64,000 nt of DNA from Seongchinamella sediminis (GCF_003457605.1 NZ_QRAN01000016.1:40602-104601); one strand, 5' to 3'. Numbered from the stretch's first letter, positions 26,031 through 35,249 are shown. Numbers and translations are program-made. Notes: a model not told the origin generated them from the letters alone.

Positions 26031-26987
26031 CTATGCTTTCGCCGCCTTGATGATTTCCGGCAAAATCTCCACGCAGTCCCCGACGATGCCATAGCGAGCA
26101 TAGCGGTAGATCGAGGCGTCGGGGTCCTTGTTAATGGCGACAATGGTTTTGGCCGCGGAGCAGCCGGCCATGTGCTGGCTGGCGCCGGAGATGCCGGCCG
26201 CGAGATAGAGCCCCGGGCGAGTGATTTTTCCGGTCAGGCCGACCTGGTGGGAGGAGTCTACCCAGCCGTCGTCGACGATGGCCCGGGATGCGCCCGGCAG
26301 GCCGCCAAGTGCCCCCGCGAGGTCGCGAATCAATGCATAGTTGTCTGCCGAGCCCAGCCCGCGGCCGCCGGAAACGATGATGTCGGCGTCCTCCAGGCGC
26401 GGCCCCTCAGCCTGCGGTGCGCTGCTTACCGTGAAGCGTTCTGTAACCGAAGCCAGATCGACGGCGATGTCACGGGTGGCCGGGGTGGACGCGCTGGCTG
26501 CAGGCTCGGCGACAATAGACGTGGTGACAATAGAGACCACATTGACTTCGCTGGCCAGTTCATAGACACAGTGGGTGTCACCACCAAAGGCGGTGGCCAC
26601 CACCTTGAGTCGTCCACTCTCACTGCTGATATCAAAACCGTTGGTCACCACCGGCACCCCGAGGCGACCCGCCAGGCGCGGTGCGATTAGCCGGGCGTTG
26701 ATGTTCTGGTTGAATAGAATGGTTTGCGGGCTGGTCTGCTGGCAGTACTGGGACAGGGCTTCCACCAGGGCATCGGGGCCGAAGCTGTCGAGCCTGTCAT
26801 CGGCAATCCTGTCCAGGCTGGCTACGCCGTACTTGCCTGCCAGCGCGGCGGCTTCTGCAGTCGCAGCGCCGATGACTGCCCAGTTCAATTCCTGGCCGGT
26901 CGTGACACTGAGTTTGTGCGCCACCGAGAGGGCCTCTTCAGTGCCACCCTCAATCGAGTTACCCCAGGTACACAGGACAATGCTCAT
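26031..26987 (-). CDS. etfA: Electron transfer flavoprotein alpha subunit
   Basis: 318 residues. The N-terminal alpha/beta domain begins MSIVLCTWGNSIEGGTEEAL and contains ILFNQNINARLIAPRLAGRL. The C-terminal FAD domain has SGGRGLGSADNYALIRDLAG, then VGLTGKITRPGLYLAAGISG and KTIVAINKDPDASIYRYARY, the hallmark of ETF-alpha. It would accept electrons from the acyl-CoA dehydrogenases of the island. No beta-subunit gene is in the window, so the partner must be elsewhere. It starts the leftward unit controlled by site E; ATG 26987 has AGGAG at a good distance. Confidence 0.93.
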   Translation of the reverse strand: MSIVLCTWGNSIEGGTEEALSVAHKLSVTTGQELNWAVIGAATAEAAALAGKYGVASLDRIADDRLDSFGPDALVEALSQYCQQTSPQTILFNQNINARLIAPRLAGRLGVPVVTNGFDISSESGRLKVVATAFGGDTHCVYELASEVNVVSIVTTSIVAEPAASASTPATRDIAVDLASVTERFTVSSAPQAEGPRLEDADIIVSGGRGLGSADNYALIRDLAGALGGLPGASRAIVDDGWVDSSHQVGLTGKITRPGLYLAAGISGASQHMAGCSAAKTIVAINKDPDASIYRYARYGIVGDCVEILPEIIKAAKA

Positions 26988-27365
26988 CTCGATACTCCTT
27001 TTGGTTTAGCTTGGTAATCAGTCTAAAGGCAAAGGGGGCAGCCCTCCACAAGCGGTCGGATCAATTCCGGCCTACTGGATTTCAATTTTGGACAATCCTC
27101 AGGGTATCCCGCCAACGGCGGATGAAATTTTCTGTTTTTCGTCACAAAAAAATTAAAAAAAACACTGTAAAAACAGGGTCATATGGAATTTCACCGGTGA
27201 AGATTCCGGGGCCGGGAGCAAAATTGCGGGGCTCTCAGTTTTGGGTATATGATGCTTGCAAACAGGATTACAGGGCGGTGTGGTCTGGTAGCGCAAACGA
27301 GTCCGGGCACCGCGAAATGAGCGCTGTATCACAGGCAAGCTGTAGCAACAGAAAAGGAACCCACG
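26988..27365. other. Divergent regulatory region between etfA unit and amidohydrolase unit
   Basis: These 378 bp hold no gene. On the minus strand site E serves etfA. To its right is an A/T-rich stretch (27126-27175) bounded by the 8-bp inverted repeat CTGTTTTT (27132-27139) / AAAAACAG (27169-27176), then the perfect 12-bp palindrome TTCACCGGTGAA (27190-27201). A sigma70-like pair TTGCGG / TATGAT, 18 bp apart, lies near 27221-27252 and faces the amidohydrolase at 27366. The palindrome is a candidate repressor operator. Confidence 0.55.
27020..27093 (-). promoter_or_regulatory. Activator site and promoter (site E)
   Basis: On the minus strand, GTCCAAAATTGA (27093-27082) and GGCCGGAATTGA (27072-27061) lie 21 bp apart. 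After 35 bp comes TAGACT (27025-27020). The -35 place reads GTGGAG, a poor hexamer, as expected for an activator-dependent promoter. It faces etfA, whose start is about 30 bp beyond the -10 box. Confidence 0.72.
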
Positions 27366-28334
27366 ATGGCTGAACAGGATTACTTTGTAGCACTCACCGA
27401 GTTTCACTTCATGAATCCCCAGACCATGTCTGAGATCGATTATTACCCGCAAATGCATCGCTTCGGTGCCAGTGTCAGCGGCGTACTGAAAGCCTGGGCC
27501 GGGCGCAGTCTGGACGACGAGTGGCCCGAGCCCACGGCGCAGGCCCTGATCAAATACATGGACGAGGCCAATGTCGACGTCGCATTCTGTTTGCGTGAAC
27601 CGATGATGGATATTTCCGGCGGCAGTGTCTCCATGTCGACCAACGGTTTTATGATGCAGCAGATCGAGCCCTACCCGGGGCGGATGTACCTGGAGTCCAA
27701 CTGTGGCCCCATTATCAAGCGCGGCCTGGAGAATGCGATCTGGGAGCTGGAGTACCTGCACACGGAGCGCGGCGCCAAGTTGAGCAAGATATACCAGCCG
27801 GAGGACGAGGGCCCGATCAACGACCGTCGCCTGTGGCCCTTCTATGAAAAGGCCCAGGAACTCGGGGTGCCACTGACCATTCACACTGGTGCGGCCTACG
27901 TCAATCCGCAGCCTGGCAGCCACTGTGAAACCAGGCAGTTGGACGATGTCTGCCTGGCCTTCCCGGACCTGAATATCATTGCCTACCACGCCGGCTGGCC
28001 AGATACCGAGGAGCTGATTGGCCTGTGTGGTAAGCACAAGAACCTGTATATGAGCATTTCGGGTATTATCGGCTGGTACCAGCGCGCGCCCTATCGCGGC
28101 TACCACGCGATTGGTACAGCACTGCAGTGGATGCCTTCGGAACAGATTGTGCTTGGCTTTGACCTGCCCTTCGACGACCTGGCGCGGGTCGTGGACTACA
28201 TTCGCGACTTCGACATGCCGGAGGAGCTGCAGGAAAAGTGGGGCTACCAGCAACTGAGCACCGACGACAAGGCCAATATCCTGGGTCTTAACCTGGCGCG
28301 CTTGACCGGTATCGAGCCGACCAAGCGGGTATAG
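27366..28334 (+). CDS. Amidohydrolase family 2 protein (ACMSD/TIM-barrel type)
   Basis: 322 residues of the amidohydro_2 superfamily, which includes decarboxylases and lactone hydrolases of ring-cleavage pathways. It begins AEQDYFVALTEFHF. Other marks are VDVAFCLREPMM, the LESNCGPIIKRGLENAIWEL stretch, PLTIHTGAAYVNPQPGSHCE with the strand-end histidine, NIIAYHAGWPDTEELIGLC and VLGFDLPFDDLARVVDYIRD. The N-terminal metal-binding H-x-H is not obvious, so metal use may be reduced. It heads an operon with a small protein of unknown type and an acyl-CoA ligase. Ribosome site AAAGGAACC. Confidence 0.78.
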   Translation: MAEQDYFVALTEFHFMNPQTMSEIDYYPQMHRFGASVSGVLKAWAGRSLDDEWPEPTAQALIKYMDEANVDVAFCLREPMMDISGGSVSMSTNGFMMQQIEPYPGRMYLESNCGPIIKRGLENAIWELEYLHTERGAKLSKIYQPEDEGPINDRRLWPFYEKAQELGVPLTIHTGAAYVNPQPGSHCETRQLDDVCLAFPDLNIIAYHAGWPDTEELIGLCGKHKNLYMSISGIIGWYQRAPYRGYHAIGTALQWMPSEQIVLGFDLPFDDLARVVDYIRDFDMPEELQEKWGYQQLSTDDKANILGLNLARLTGIEPTKRV

Positions 28335-28363
28335 GGACTTTATTTCACAAGAGGTAATTCGAG

Positions 28364-28672
28364 ATGGCTGAACTGAAAGCGGGTACGCGAATGAAGAGCG
28401 CAGTGTGCGCAACGGAAGTCATGGTTATTGCTGCTCCCGGTGGCGAGATTGACGTGACCTGTGGTGGAGCATCGATGATCGGCAGTGCCGACACGGCCGA
28501 GGGCGGCACTGTCGATGCTGCCCACGCCGACGGCACCCTGCTCGGCAAGCGCTATGTTAATGCAGCGGGTGACCTGGAATTGCTCTGCGTCAAGCCGGGT
28601 GACGGTTCTCTGGCGGTCGGCGGCGAAGCACTGGTGCTCAAGGAAGCAAAGGCACTGCCTTCTTCCGACTAG
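28364..28672 (+). CDS. Small protein of unknown function
   Basis: 102 residues; no family recognised. It lies 29 bp after the amidohydrolase and 35 bp before the acyl-CoA ligase, and has a ribosome site (AGAGG) and ATG at 28364. It has a mostly beta-like, glycine-rich sequence with no signal or membrane segment: MKSAVCATEVMVIAAPGGEI, then VTCGGASMIGS, AGDLELLCVKPGDGSLAVGG. Three cysteines (in S-A-V-C, V-T-C-G, L-L-C-V) could bind something but show no standard motif. Its steady place between two catabolic genes suggests an accessory or substrate-binding role. Confidence 0.6.
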   Translation: MAELKAGTRMKSAVCATEVMVIAAPGGEIDVTCGGASMIGSADTAEGGTVDAAHADGTLLGKRYVNAAGDLELLCVKPGDGSLAVGGEALVLKEAKALPSSD

Positions 28673-28707
28673 GTACCACCGGCCCATAGCATAATCGGGG
28701 AAAGCAG

Positions 28708-30204
28708 ATGAACGTAATGATGCTACTGGAGATGGCCGCACAGGGTTTTGGCGACCGTGTGGCCTTCACCAATGGAGATGACTCGCTCACTTACCAGGAA
28801 CTGTATGATGCGGCCGGCGCTGCCGCTGCCGAGATCAGGCAGTCCGGCTGCGACTATGTCGCGATGCTGGATGTTACCAGCCTGGCGATGCCGGTTGCCT
28901 TGTTTGCCTGTGCCTGGGCCGGCGTTCCCTACGTCCCCATCAACTATCGCCTGACGCCTCACGAGATCAAAGCCTTGCTGGAGCGCGTCGAGCCGTGCTT
29001 GCTGATAACCGAAGCGGATCGCGCCAGGGATTTCAGTGGCCATGAGAATGTGCAGGTCTGTACCCGTGAGGACTTCCTGTCCAGGGCCAGGTCCGGTGAA
29101 ATCCTGGCGCAGCCCTGGTCCATGGATCAGGAGGACACCGGGGTGCTGCTGTTTACCAGTGGCACCACCGGTGCGCCGAAAGCGGCGGTGCTACGGCAGA
29201 AGCACCTGGTGTCCTATATTCTCGGATCCGTCGAGTTCATGTCGGCGACGGAGGAGGAGGCCTCCCTGGGTTGCGTGCCGCCCTACCATATCGCGGGCAT
29301 CTCGGCAGTGCTGAGCTCTGTTTACTCTGGCCGCCGAGTCGTGCAGTTGGCGAATTTTACCGCCGGGGACTGGATCGCCCTGGTCAACCGGGAGAAGGTC
29401 ACCAATGCCTTCGTGGTGCCGACCATGCTGGCGCGGATTGTTGATTCATTGGGCGACGACCCGTCGGCAAGCCTGCCGAGTTTGCGGGCCCTGGCCTACG
29501 GCGGCGGCAAGATGCCCCTGGCGGTGATCGAGCGGGCCATGCAGTTGCTGCCCAATGCCGATTTTACCAACGCCTACGGCTTGACCGAGACCAGTTCTAC
29601 CATTGCCGTGCTGGGTCCCCAGGACCACCGGGACGCCGCTGCCAGCGAAGATCAGGCGGTGCGGCGCAGGCTGGTTTCCGTGGGCAGGCCGCTGCCCGGG
29701 GTGGAAGTGGAAATTCGCGACGACGAGGGCAGGACGCTGGCCGCGGGAGAGCGTGGCGAAATCTACGTGCGGGGCGAGCAGGTGTCCGGTGAATATGTCG
29801 GCAAGGGCAGCCTGCTGGACGCGGAGGGCTGGTTCCCCACCCGGGACGCCGGCTCCCTGGATGCGGAGGGTTTTCTGTTCCTGGAGGGCCGGGCCGATGA
29901 CGTGATCGTGCGCGGGGGTGAAAATATGTCACCCGGTGAAATCGAGGATGTACTGCTCGAACACGGGGCGGTCAGTGATGTGGCGGTCGTGGGCGTGCCT
30001 GACGAACAATGGGGCGAGGCGGTTGCGGCGGCGGTGGTGGTGAAAACCGGCCAGAGTGTGGTCGCAGAGGAGCTGCAGAACTGGGTAAAAGAGCGGATGC
30101 GCAGTTCCCGCGTGCCCCAACTGGTGCAGTTCTGGGATGAACTGCCCTACAACGAAACCGGGAAACTGTTGCGGCGCACGGTCAAGGCCCGCTTGAGTGC
30201 CTGA
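28708..30204 (+). CDS. AMP-dependent acyl-CoA ligase (FadD-like)
   Basis: 498 residues of the ANL superfamily. The phosphate-binding loop LLFTSGTTGAPKAAVLRQ is at about 147-164, NAYGLTETSS at about 288-297, the hinge/second core motif GRADDVIVRGGENMSPGEIE at about 393-412, and the C-terminal lysine lies in YNETGKLLRR. It would make an acyl-adenylate and then an acyl-CoA from a free acid, the entry step for the island's CoA-bound pathway. It is the only ligase in the window among nine CoA-transferase genes, so it may provide the CoA donor. Third gene of the 27366 operon. Confidence 0.88.
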   Translation: MNVMMLLEMAAQGFGDRVAFTNGDDSLTYQELYDAAGAAAAEIRQSGCDYVAMLDVTSLAMPVALFACAWAGVPYVPINYRLTPHEIKALLERVEPCLLITEADRARDFSGHENVQVCTREDFLSRARSGEILAQPWSMDQEDTGVLLFTSGTTGAPKAAVLRQKHLVSYILGSVEFMSATEEEASLGCVPPYHIAGISAVLSSVYSGRRVVQLANFTAGDWIALVNREKVTNAFVVPTMLARIVDSLGDDPSASLPSLRALAYGGGKMPLAVIERAMQLLPNADFTNAYGLTETSSTIAVLGPQDHRDAAASEDQAVRRRLVSVGRPLPGVEVEIRDDEGRTLAAGERGEIYVRGEQVSGEYVGKGSLLDAEGWFPTRDAGSLDAEGFLFLEGRADDVIVRGGENMSPGEIEDVLLEHGAVSDVAVVGVPDEQWGEAVAAAVVVKTGQSVVAEELQNWVKERMRSSRVPQLVQFWDELPYNETGKLLRRTVKARLSA

Positions 30205-30306
30205 ACCCCGGGCGCACTAGGGTCCCGTGTGTCGCCATCGCCGGGCTCTCCTGCGTTTCTGCAGGACTTTCATCGTGCGCTGATTTTCAGGTAAGATCTG
30301 GTGATC

Positions 30307-31305
30307 ATGCAGGGTACTCATCTCAAAACCAATAATAAATTCAGCTTCTATCTGGAGCGCATGCAAAGCCGTGGTTTTTCCCCGGAGCAGGTACTGGAAG
30401 GGACCGGCCTGGACCAGGCGCAGATTGGCAGCGAGCAGTTTTCCCCCAGGCCCGACCAGTACCGCGCGATTATCGGCAATATCATTCGCCTCACGGAAGA
30501 CCCCCATATCGGCCTCGCCCTGGGCGATGAATTCAAGATCAGCAATCTGGGTGTCCTTGGCTATGCCGCCCTGAGCGCTTCCAACCTGGCCCACTCGCGG
30601 GAATTGTTCTCGCGCTACGACGCCCTGGTCGAGCATATCCTGTTGCCCTCCACGGTTGTTACCGAGGATCGCTGGTGCACCGAACTCAAGGAGACGTTTC
30701 CCCTGGGGGAACTGGTGCCTTTTGCGGTGGAGGAGTTTATCAGTCGTACCTGCGGGCTGGCGGCCGACCTGACCAACAAGCCTTTTCCGGTGCTGGAAAT
30801 CCGGGTGACCTATCCCGAGCCCGACGATATCGAGGTCTATCGCCAGCGTTTCGACTGCCCGATGTATTTCGACCAGCCGCGCAATTTGATTCTGTGGGAT
30901 GTCAACAGTCAGGATAACCAGATCAGCCTGGCCAACGAGGAAGTCTGCAAGCTTTGCGAGCAGCAGTGCAAGATGCTGATCGACCAGATGGCGGATGCTG
31001 ATCTGTTATCCAGCAAGATTCGCAAGGCGCTGGTCAAGAACCCGGGCGAATTCCCCACCCTGGAGGAGATGTCCCGGCGCCTGAACATGGGCTCCCGGAC
31101 CCTGCGCCGGCGCCTGGTGCAGGAGAACCTGACCTACCAGCAGATCCTGGATGATACCCGCAAGGATCTCGCCCTGCAGTACCTCCAGCACACCTCACTG
31201 ACCCCGAAAGAAATCGGCTATCTGCTCGGTTACAACAGCGTGAGTAATTTCCGCCGGGCATTCAAGGGCTGGACGGGTAAGAAACTGACCGACTACCGGG
31301 AATGA
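30307..31305 (+). CDS. AraC-family transcriptional regulator
   Basis: 332 residues from ATG 30307; an in-frame GTG at 30301 is possible. The N-terminal two thirds match the Arabinose_bd-type ligand domain of the OruR/ArgR-like subgroup: QSRGFSPEQVLEGTGLDQAQ, then LGDEFKISNLGVLGYAALSA. The C-terminal domain has two HTHs: LEEMSRRLNMGSRTLRRRLV and KEIGYLLGYNSVSNFRRAFK. Subgroup members activate catabolic genes in response to a pathway compound. The stop overlaps the next CoA-transferase start by 4 bp (ATGA). It is the only AraC-type gene here and is the natural candidate to bind the tandem half-sites found before six promoters. Confidence 0.88.
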   Translation: MQGTHLKTNNKFSFYLERMQSRGFSPEQVLEGTGLDQAQIGSEQFSPRPDQYRAIIGNIIRLTEDPHIGLALGDEFKISNLGVLGYAALSASNLAHSRELFSRYDALVEHILLPSTVVTEDRWCTELKETFPLGELVPFAVEEFISRTCGLAADLTNKPFPVLEIRVTYPEPDDIEVYRQRFDCPMYFDQPRNLILWDVNSQDNQISLANEEVCKLCEQQCKMLIDQMADADLLSSKIRKALVKNPGEFPTLEEMSRRLNMGSRTLRRRLVQENLTYQQILDDTRKDLALQYLQHTSLTPKEIGYLLGYNSVSNFRRAFKGWTGKKLTDYRE

Positions 31306-33788
31306 CGAGCCAGCAGCCGGACACCGCCCTGGCGGGAATCCGGGTGGTCGAAATCTGCGACCACAAGGGCAGCTATTGCGGCAAGCTGCTGGCCGATATG
31401 GGTGCCGAGGTCATTAAAGTGGAGCCCCCCGGGGGTGACCCGGACCGCCTGATTCCCCCTTTTTTGCACGGCCGTGCCGAGGCTGGTTCCAGCCTGCCCT
31501 TTCTCTATGCCAACAGCAACAAGAAGAGTGTCACACTCGATATCACTACTGTAGAGGGCCAGCAGCAGTTGCGGGGCCTGGTTGAAAGCGCGGACCTGCT
31601 GCTGGAAAGCATGCCGCCAGGCATGCTGGCTGGCCTCAATCTTTCCTTCGATGTGTTGCGCGCCGACCAGCCCGGGCTGGTATTCACGTCGATAACCGGC
31701 TTTGGCCAATCGGGTCCGCACCGGGACTACAGGACCTCCGAGATCGTCGCCAGTGCGCTCGGGGGGGCGATGGTGGTGACCGGTTTTCCGGAAGACCCGC
31801 CGGTCAAGCTCGCGGGTTCCCAGGCCTTTGTGATGGCTTCCACCATGGCGGCGATCAGCAGCATGATTGCCCTGCATCACAGCCGCGCTACCGGCAGGGG
31901 GCAGCAGGTTGATATCTCCATCCAGAAGACCATGCTTGCGGTGACCAGCATCTGCGGCGTCGGCAAGTGGCTGGAGGACGGGATTATTTCCAATCGCTTC
32001 GGTACCGGCCTGTTCGCATCGGTTCCCTCGGGCACCTATCCCTGCAAGGACGGCAGTGTCTATATCATGGTCAATCGGCCGAAGCACTGGCAGGTGCTGG
32101 CGCGCTGGGTGAATGAGGTCAGTGGCAACCAGGAAGTGCTCGACCCCATGTTCGACGGGCCCTCGTCGATGCGCCAGCCCTATCGCGAGTTGCTGGATAT
32201 ATTTATTGCCGAGCTGACCGGGCAGTTTACCGTGGAGGAGTTTTACCGCGAGGGCCAGCGGCGGCACCTGGCGGTAACGCCCCTGAGTACGGCGCACGGT
32301 ATTGCCGCGGACCCCCACCTCAATGCACGGGGCTTTTACGTCGCTGTGGATCACGGTGACAGGGGCGTGCTGCGTTTTCCCGGTCCACCCTACCGGTTCT
32401 CCGCCACCCCCTGGCGACTGCAATCCCCTGCACCGGGCGCCGGCGAGCATAACCACCAGTTCAGGGCGCCGGGTGGCGACGCTGCGAATACGGCCCAGGC
32501 GCGCGGACGGTACAAGCCGGCGCCGGGAGCGGACAGGGCAAAGGAGCAGGCGCTGGCCGGCCTGCGGGTGGTCGAATTTACCGCCGGTATGGCAGGCCCC
32601 TGGATCGGGCGCCTGATGGCCTATTGCGGGGCGGATGTCATCAAGGTCGAATCGAAGGACTATCCGGATGTGTCCCGGCTCTTTGTGCCGCCGAAAGCGC
32701 CGGAGTTGGGTGTCCAGTCACAGCTGTCTCCCTGGTTGACCGACTGGAATGCGGGCAAGCGCTGTGTCTCCCTGGACCTGACCCGGCCAGAGGGCGCGAA
32801 TCTCGCCAGAGAACTGATCGCGGAAAGCGATATCGTGATTGACAACAACGCCAACGGGGTGCTCGACAAGCTCGGCCTGGGCTTTGAGTCGCTGGTGCGC
32901 CTGAAACCGGAGTTGATCCTGTGCAGCAGCACGGGTTATGGCAATTCTGGCCCCGACGCCAGCTACATCTCCTGGGGACCCAACCTGGAGACCCTGTCGG
33001 GGCTGTCCGGCCTGTCCGGCTTTCCCCATCGCGAATGCACCATGACCCAGTTCGCCTATCCCGACCCCCTGGCGGCCCTGTACGGGCTGTTTGCCATTCT
33101 TTGCGCTCTTGAGTACCGGCGCAAGAGCGGTCGCGGGCAGCAGGTCAATATTTCCCAGTTGGAAGCGACAGTGGCATCGATTGGAGATGTGCTGCTGGAA
33201 GTACTGGTGGATGACGTCGAGCCGGCCAAGATCGGGAATCGCTCACTGTACATGGCGCCGCAGGGGGTCTACCGCTGCCGTGATGACAGTGGCAACGATG
33301 ACAGGTGGTGCGCCATTACCATCGCCAGTGACGCCCAGTGGCAGGACTTCTGCCGCCTGCTGGAGAAGCCGGAGTGGATTGACGACCCGCAATTCAACTC
33401 GCTGTCGGGCCGGCTGGCCAATCACGACCTGCTCGATCGCGGCATCGAACAGTGGACGCGAACCCGGGACCCCTACGAGGTGATGCACAGCCTGCAGGCA
33501 GCCGGTATTGCCGCCGGGGTGGCTCAGCATGTCGAGGACCAGTGGCTGCGGGACCCGCATCTGCACGCGCGGCAGTTCTTCGAGGAAATCGCCCACGAGA
33601 AAAAGGGCACTGTGATCGCCCCCGGCCTGCCGCTGGGCCTGCTGGGAACCCCGGGCAGGACACCCCACGCCGGTCGCGGCAGGGGGCAGGACAACCACGC
33701 GGTATTCTGCCAGTTGCTGGGCCTGGGCGAGGGTGAATTCTCCCGGCTGCTGGATGCAGGGGTGATCCAGGCCCCGGACGAGCCCTGA
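31302..33788 (+). CDS. Fused double-domain family III CoA-transferase
   Basis: 828 residues made of two complete CaiB/BaiF domains joined near residue 400-412. Domain 1 starts ALAGIRVVEICDHKGSYCGK and has MGAEVIKVEPPGGDPDRL and NSNKKSVTLDI. Domain 2 starts ALAGLRVVEFTAGMAGPWIG and has CGADVIKVESKD. Where the catalytic aspartate is expected, domain 1 has Glu147 (TSEIVASALGG) and domain 2 has a WGPNLETLSGL stretch without aspartate at that place. It could be a fused heterodimer of the BbsEF kind, or one half may be structural. The start overlaps the araC-like stop, so the two are translated together. Confidence 0.85.
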   Translation: MTSQQPDTALAGIRVVEICDHKGSYCGKLLADMGAEVIKVEPPGGDPDRLIPPFLHGRAEAGSSLPFLYANSNKKSVTLDITTVEGQQQLRGLVESADLLLESMPPGMLAGLNLSFDVLRADQPGLVFTSITGFGQSGPHRDYRTSEIVASALGGAMVVTGFPEDPPVKLAGSQAFVMASTMAAISSMIALHHSRATGRGQQVDISIQKTMLAVTSICGVGKWLEDGIISNRFGTGLFASVPSGTYPCKDGSVYIMVNRPKHWQVLARWVNEVSGNQEVLDPMFDGPSSMRQPYRELLDIFIAELTGQFTVEEFYREGQRRHLAVTPLSTAHGIAADPHLNARGFYVAVDHGDRGVLRFPGPPYRFSATPWRLQSPAPGAGEHNHQFRAPGGDAANTAQARGRYKPAPGADRAKEQALAGLRVVEFTAGMAGPWIGRLMAYCGADVIKVESKDYPDVSRLFVPPKAPELGVQSQLSPWLTDWNAGKRCVSLDLTRPEGANLARELIAESDIVIDNNANGVLDKLGLGFESLVRLKPELILCSSTGYGNSGPDASYISWGPNLETLSGLSGLSGFPHRECTMTQFAYPDPLAALYGLFAILCALEYRRKSGRGQQVNISQLEATVASIGDVLLEVLVDDVEPAKIGNRSLYMAPQGVYRCRDDSGNDDRWCAITIASDAQWQDFCRLLEKPEWIDDPQFNSLSGRLANHDLLDRGIEQWTRTRDPYEVMHSLQAAGIAAGVAQHVEDQWLRDPHLHARQFFEEIAHEKKGTVIAPGLPLGLLGTPGRTPHAGRGRGQDNHAVFCQLLGLGEGEFSRLLDAGVIQAPDEP

Positions 33789-33797
33789 TCTGCATCT

Positions 33798-33871
33798 GGC
33801 CGAATATGACATATCATCGGCCTGAACTGCACTGAGTCTTGCGAGTTAATTTCCCGTTAATCGCTTAATCT
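33798..33871 (+). promoter_or_regulatory. Activator site and promoter (site F)
   Basis: GGCCGAATATGA (33798-33809) and GGCCTGAACTGC (33819-33830) lie 21 bp apart, then exactly 35 bp, then a good -10 box TAATCT (33866-33871). The -35 place reads CGAGTT. It faces the CoA-transferase at 33952. Confidence 0.62.
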
Positions 33872-33951
33872 TGAACAGGTAATTTGGCGCGTCTCCTTCA
33901 TGCAATGCAGGAGAGCGTTGACGGATAGGCGAACTGAAAGGAACCTCTCGC

Positions 33952-35208
33952 ATGAGTGATTGTCATCCCCCCCTGGCCGACCTGCGAATTATCGAAAGCT
34001 CCCTGTTAGGGCCAGCTGCCCTGACCACCTGTTTTGCCGACCTGGGTGCCGAAGTCATCAAGGTGGAATCCCCGGCGGGCGATTATATCCGCGAGATGAC
34101 CTGGCCCATCATCGAGGGTACCTCGCTGATGCACTACCACCTCAACCGCGGCAAGAAGAGCATGGTGCTCGACCTGAAAACGGAGGAGGGCAGGGAAATC
34201 TACAAGGAACTGGTCAAGGACGCCGACGTGGTGGTGGAAACCATGCGCCCCGGCGCCCTGGCCAGGTTGGGCCTCGGTTTTGAGGACCTGAGGAAAGTGA
34301 ACCCGGAAATTGTGTTCATCAACATATCCGGCTATGGCGCCACCGGTCCCTATCAGCGCATGCCGTCCCACGGGATTGCCTACGACACCTGGGCCGGCGC
34401 GGTGACGCCGGCTTATGACGAGGAAGGCTTTTGTTACATCCCCGAACACATTTCAGTGGGGATCGCCGCTGCGCCCTTCTTCGGTGGCCTGGCCATGCTG
34501 GCCGGCGTATTGCGGGCGCGTGAAACAGGTGTCGGCTGTGAAATGGAACTGGGGCAGAGTGACGCGGCGGCGTTTTTCGACTGGTACCGCATCGAGAGTC
34601 ATATGGCGTATGCCCGGCCGGAGGATGTGGTCACCGGCAACAAGGCAGACGGTTACAAGCGGCGGCCGGTGGGCACCGCGGGTATGAAAATGGGCGTCCG
34701 TTACCAGCTCTATGAGTCCGCTGATGGCCATGTGCTGTTCATGGCGTCGGAGCAGGCCTTCTGGAAGAACTTCTGCGAAGGCGTGGGGCGTATGGATCTG
34801 TTCGAAAAGTGGCCCGGTTCCAGGTACGCCGACCACGCCCCCGGCAATCGCGAACTGCAGGCCGAGTTGCGGGATATCTTCCGGACCAGGACTTCCCAGG
34901 AATGGCTGCAATTCAGCTCTGATGTGAATACGCCTATCGCCCCGGTCAATACCTCCGCCAATATCGTCGATGATCCACAGTTCAAGGCCCGCTTCAAAAT
35001 CCTGCCGCACGAGGAGCACGGCGCCGACATGCTGGCGTTTCCGGTGCACTTTGCCGGCGAGGAGTTGCCGGTGCCGTCCAGGGCGCCCACCGTCGGTCAG
35101 CACACCGAAGAGGTACTGCGAGATGTGCTGGGCTATGGCGACAATCGCATTCAGTCCCTCCGGGAGTCCGGCGCCCTGGGCCCGGGCCAGCTAAAGCAGC
35201 AAGCCTGA
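33952..35208 (+). CDS. Family III CoA-transferase (CaiB/BaiF)
   Basis: 418 residues with its own promoter (site F). PLADLRIIESSLLGPAALTT, DLGAEVIKVESPAGDYIREM, NRGKKSMVLDLKTEEGREIY and the block PSHGIAYDTWAGAVTPAYDE are the family features. By register with the other members the thioester aspartate place holds Gly141, with Asp145 four residues later, so catalysis by the usual mechanism is uncertain. It may be an acyl-CoA racemase-like or partner-dependent member. Ribosome site AAAGGAACC before ATG 33952. Confidence 0.85.
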   Translation: MSDCHPPLADLRIIESSLLGPAALTTCFADLGAEVIKVESPAGDYIREMTWPIIEGTSLMHYHLNRGKKSMVLDLKTEEGREIYKELVKDADVVVETMRPGALARLGLGFEDLRKVNPEIVFINISGYGATGPYQRMPSHGIAYDTWAGAVTPAYDEEGFCYIPEHISVGIAAAPFFGGLAMLAGVLRARETGVGCEMELGQSDAAAFFDWYRIESHMAYARPEDVVTGNKADGYKRRPVGTAGMKMGVRYQLYESADGHVLFMASEQAFWKNFCEGVGRMDLFEKWPGSRYADHAPGNRELQAELRDIFRTRTSQEWLQFSSDVNTPIAPVNTSANIVDDPQFKARFKILPHEEHGADMLAFPVHFAGEELPVPSRAPTVGQHTEEVLRDVLGYGDNRIQSLRESGALGPGQLKQQA

Positions 35209-35249
35209 GCCGGGTGCCGCAGAGAGTCGCTACCCGCAGCGGCGGCACT

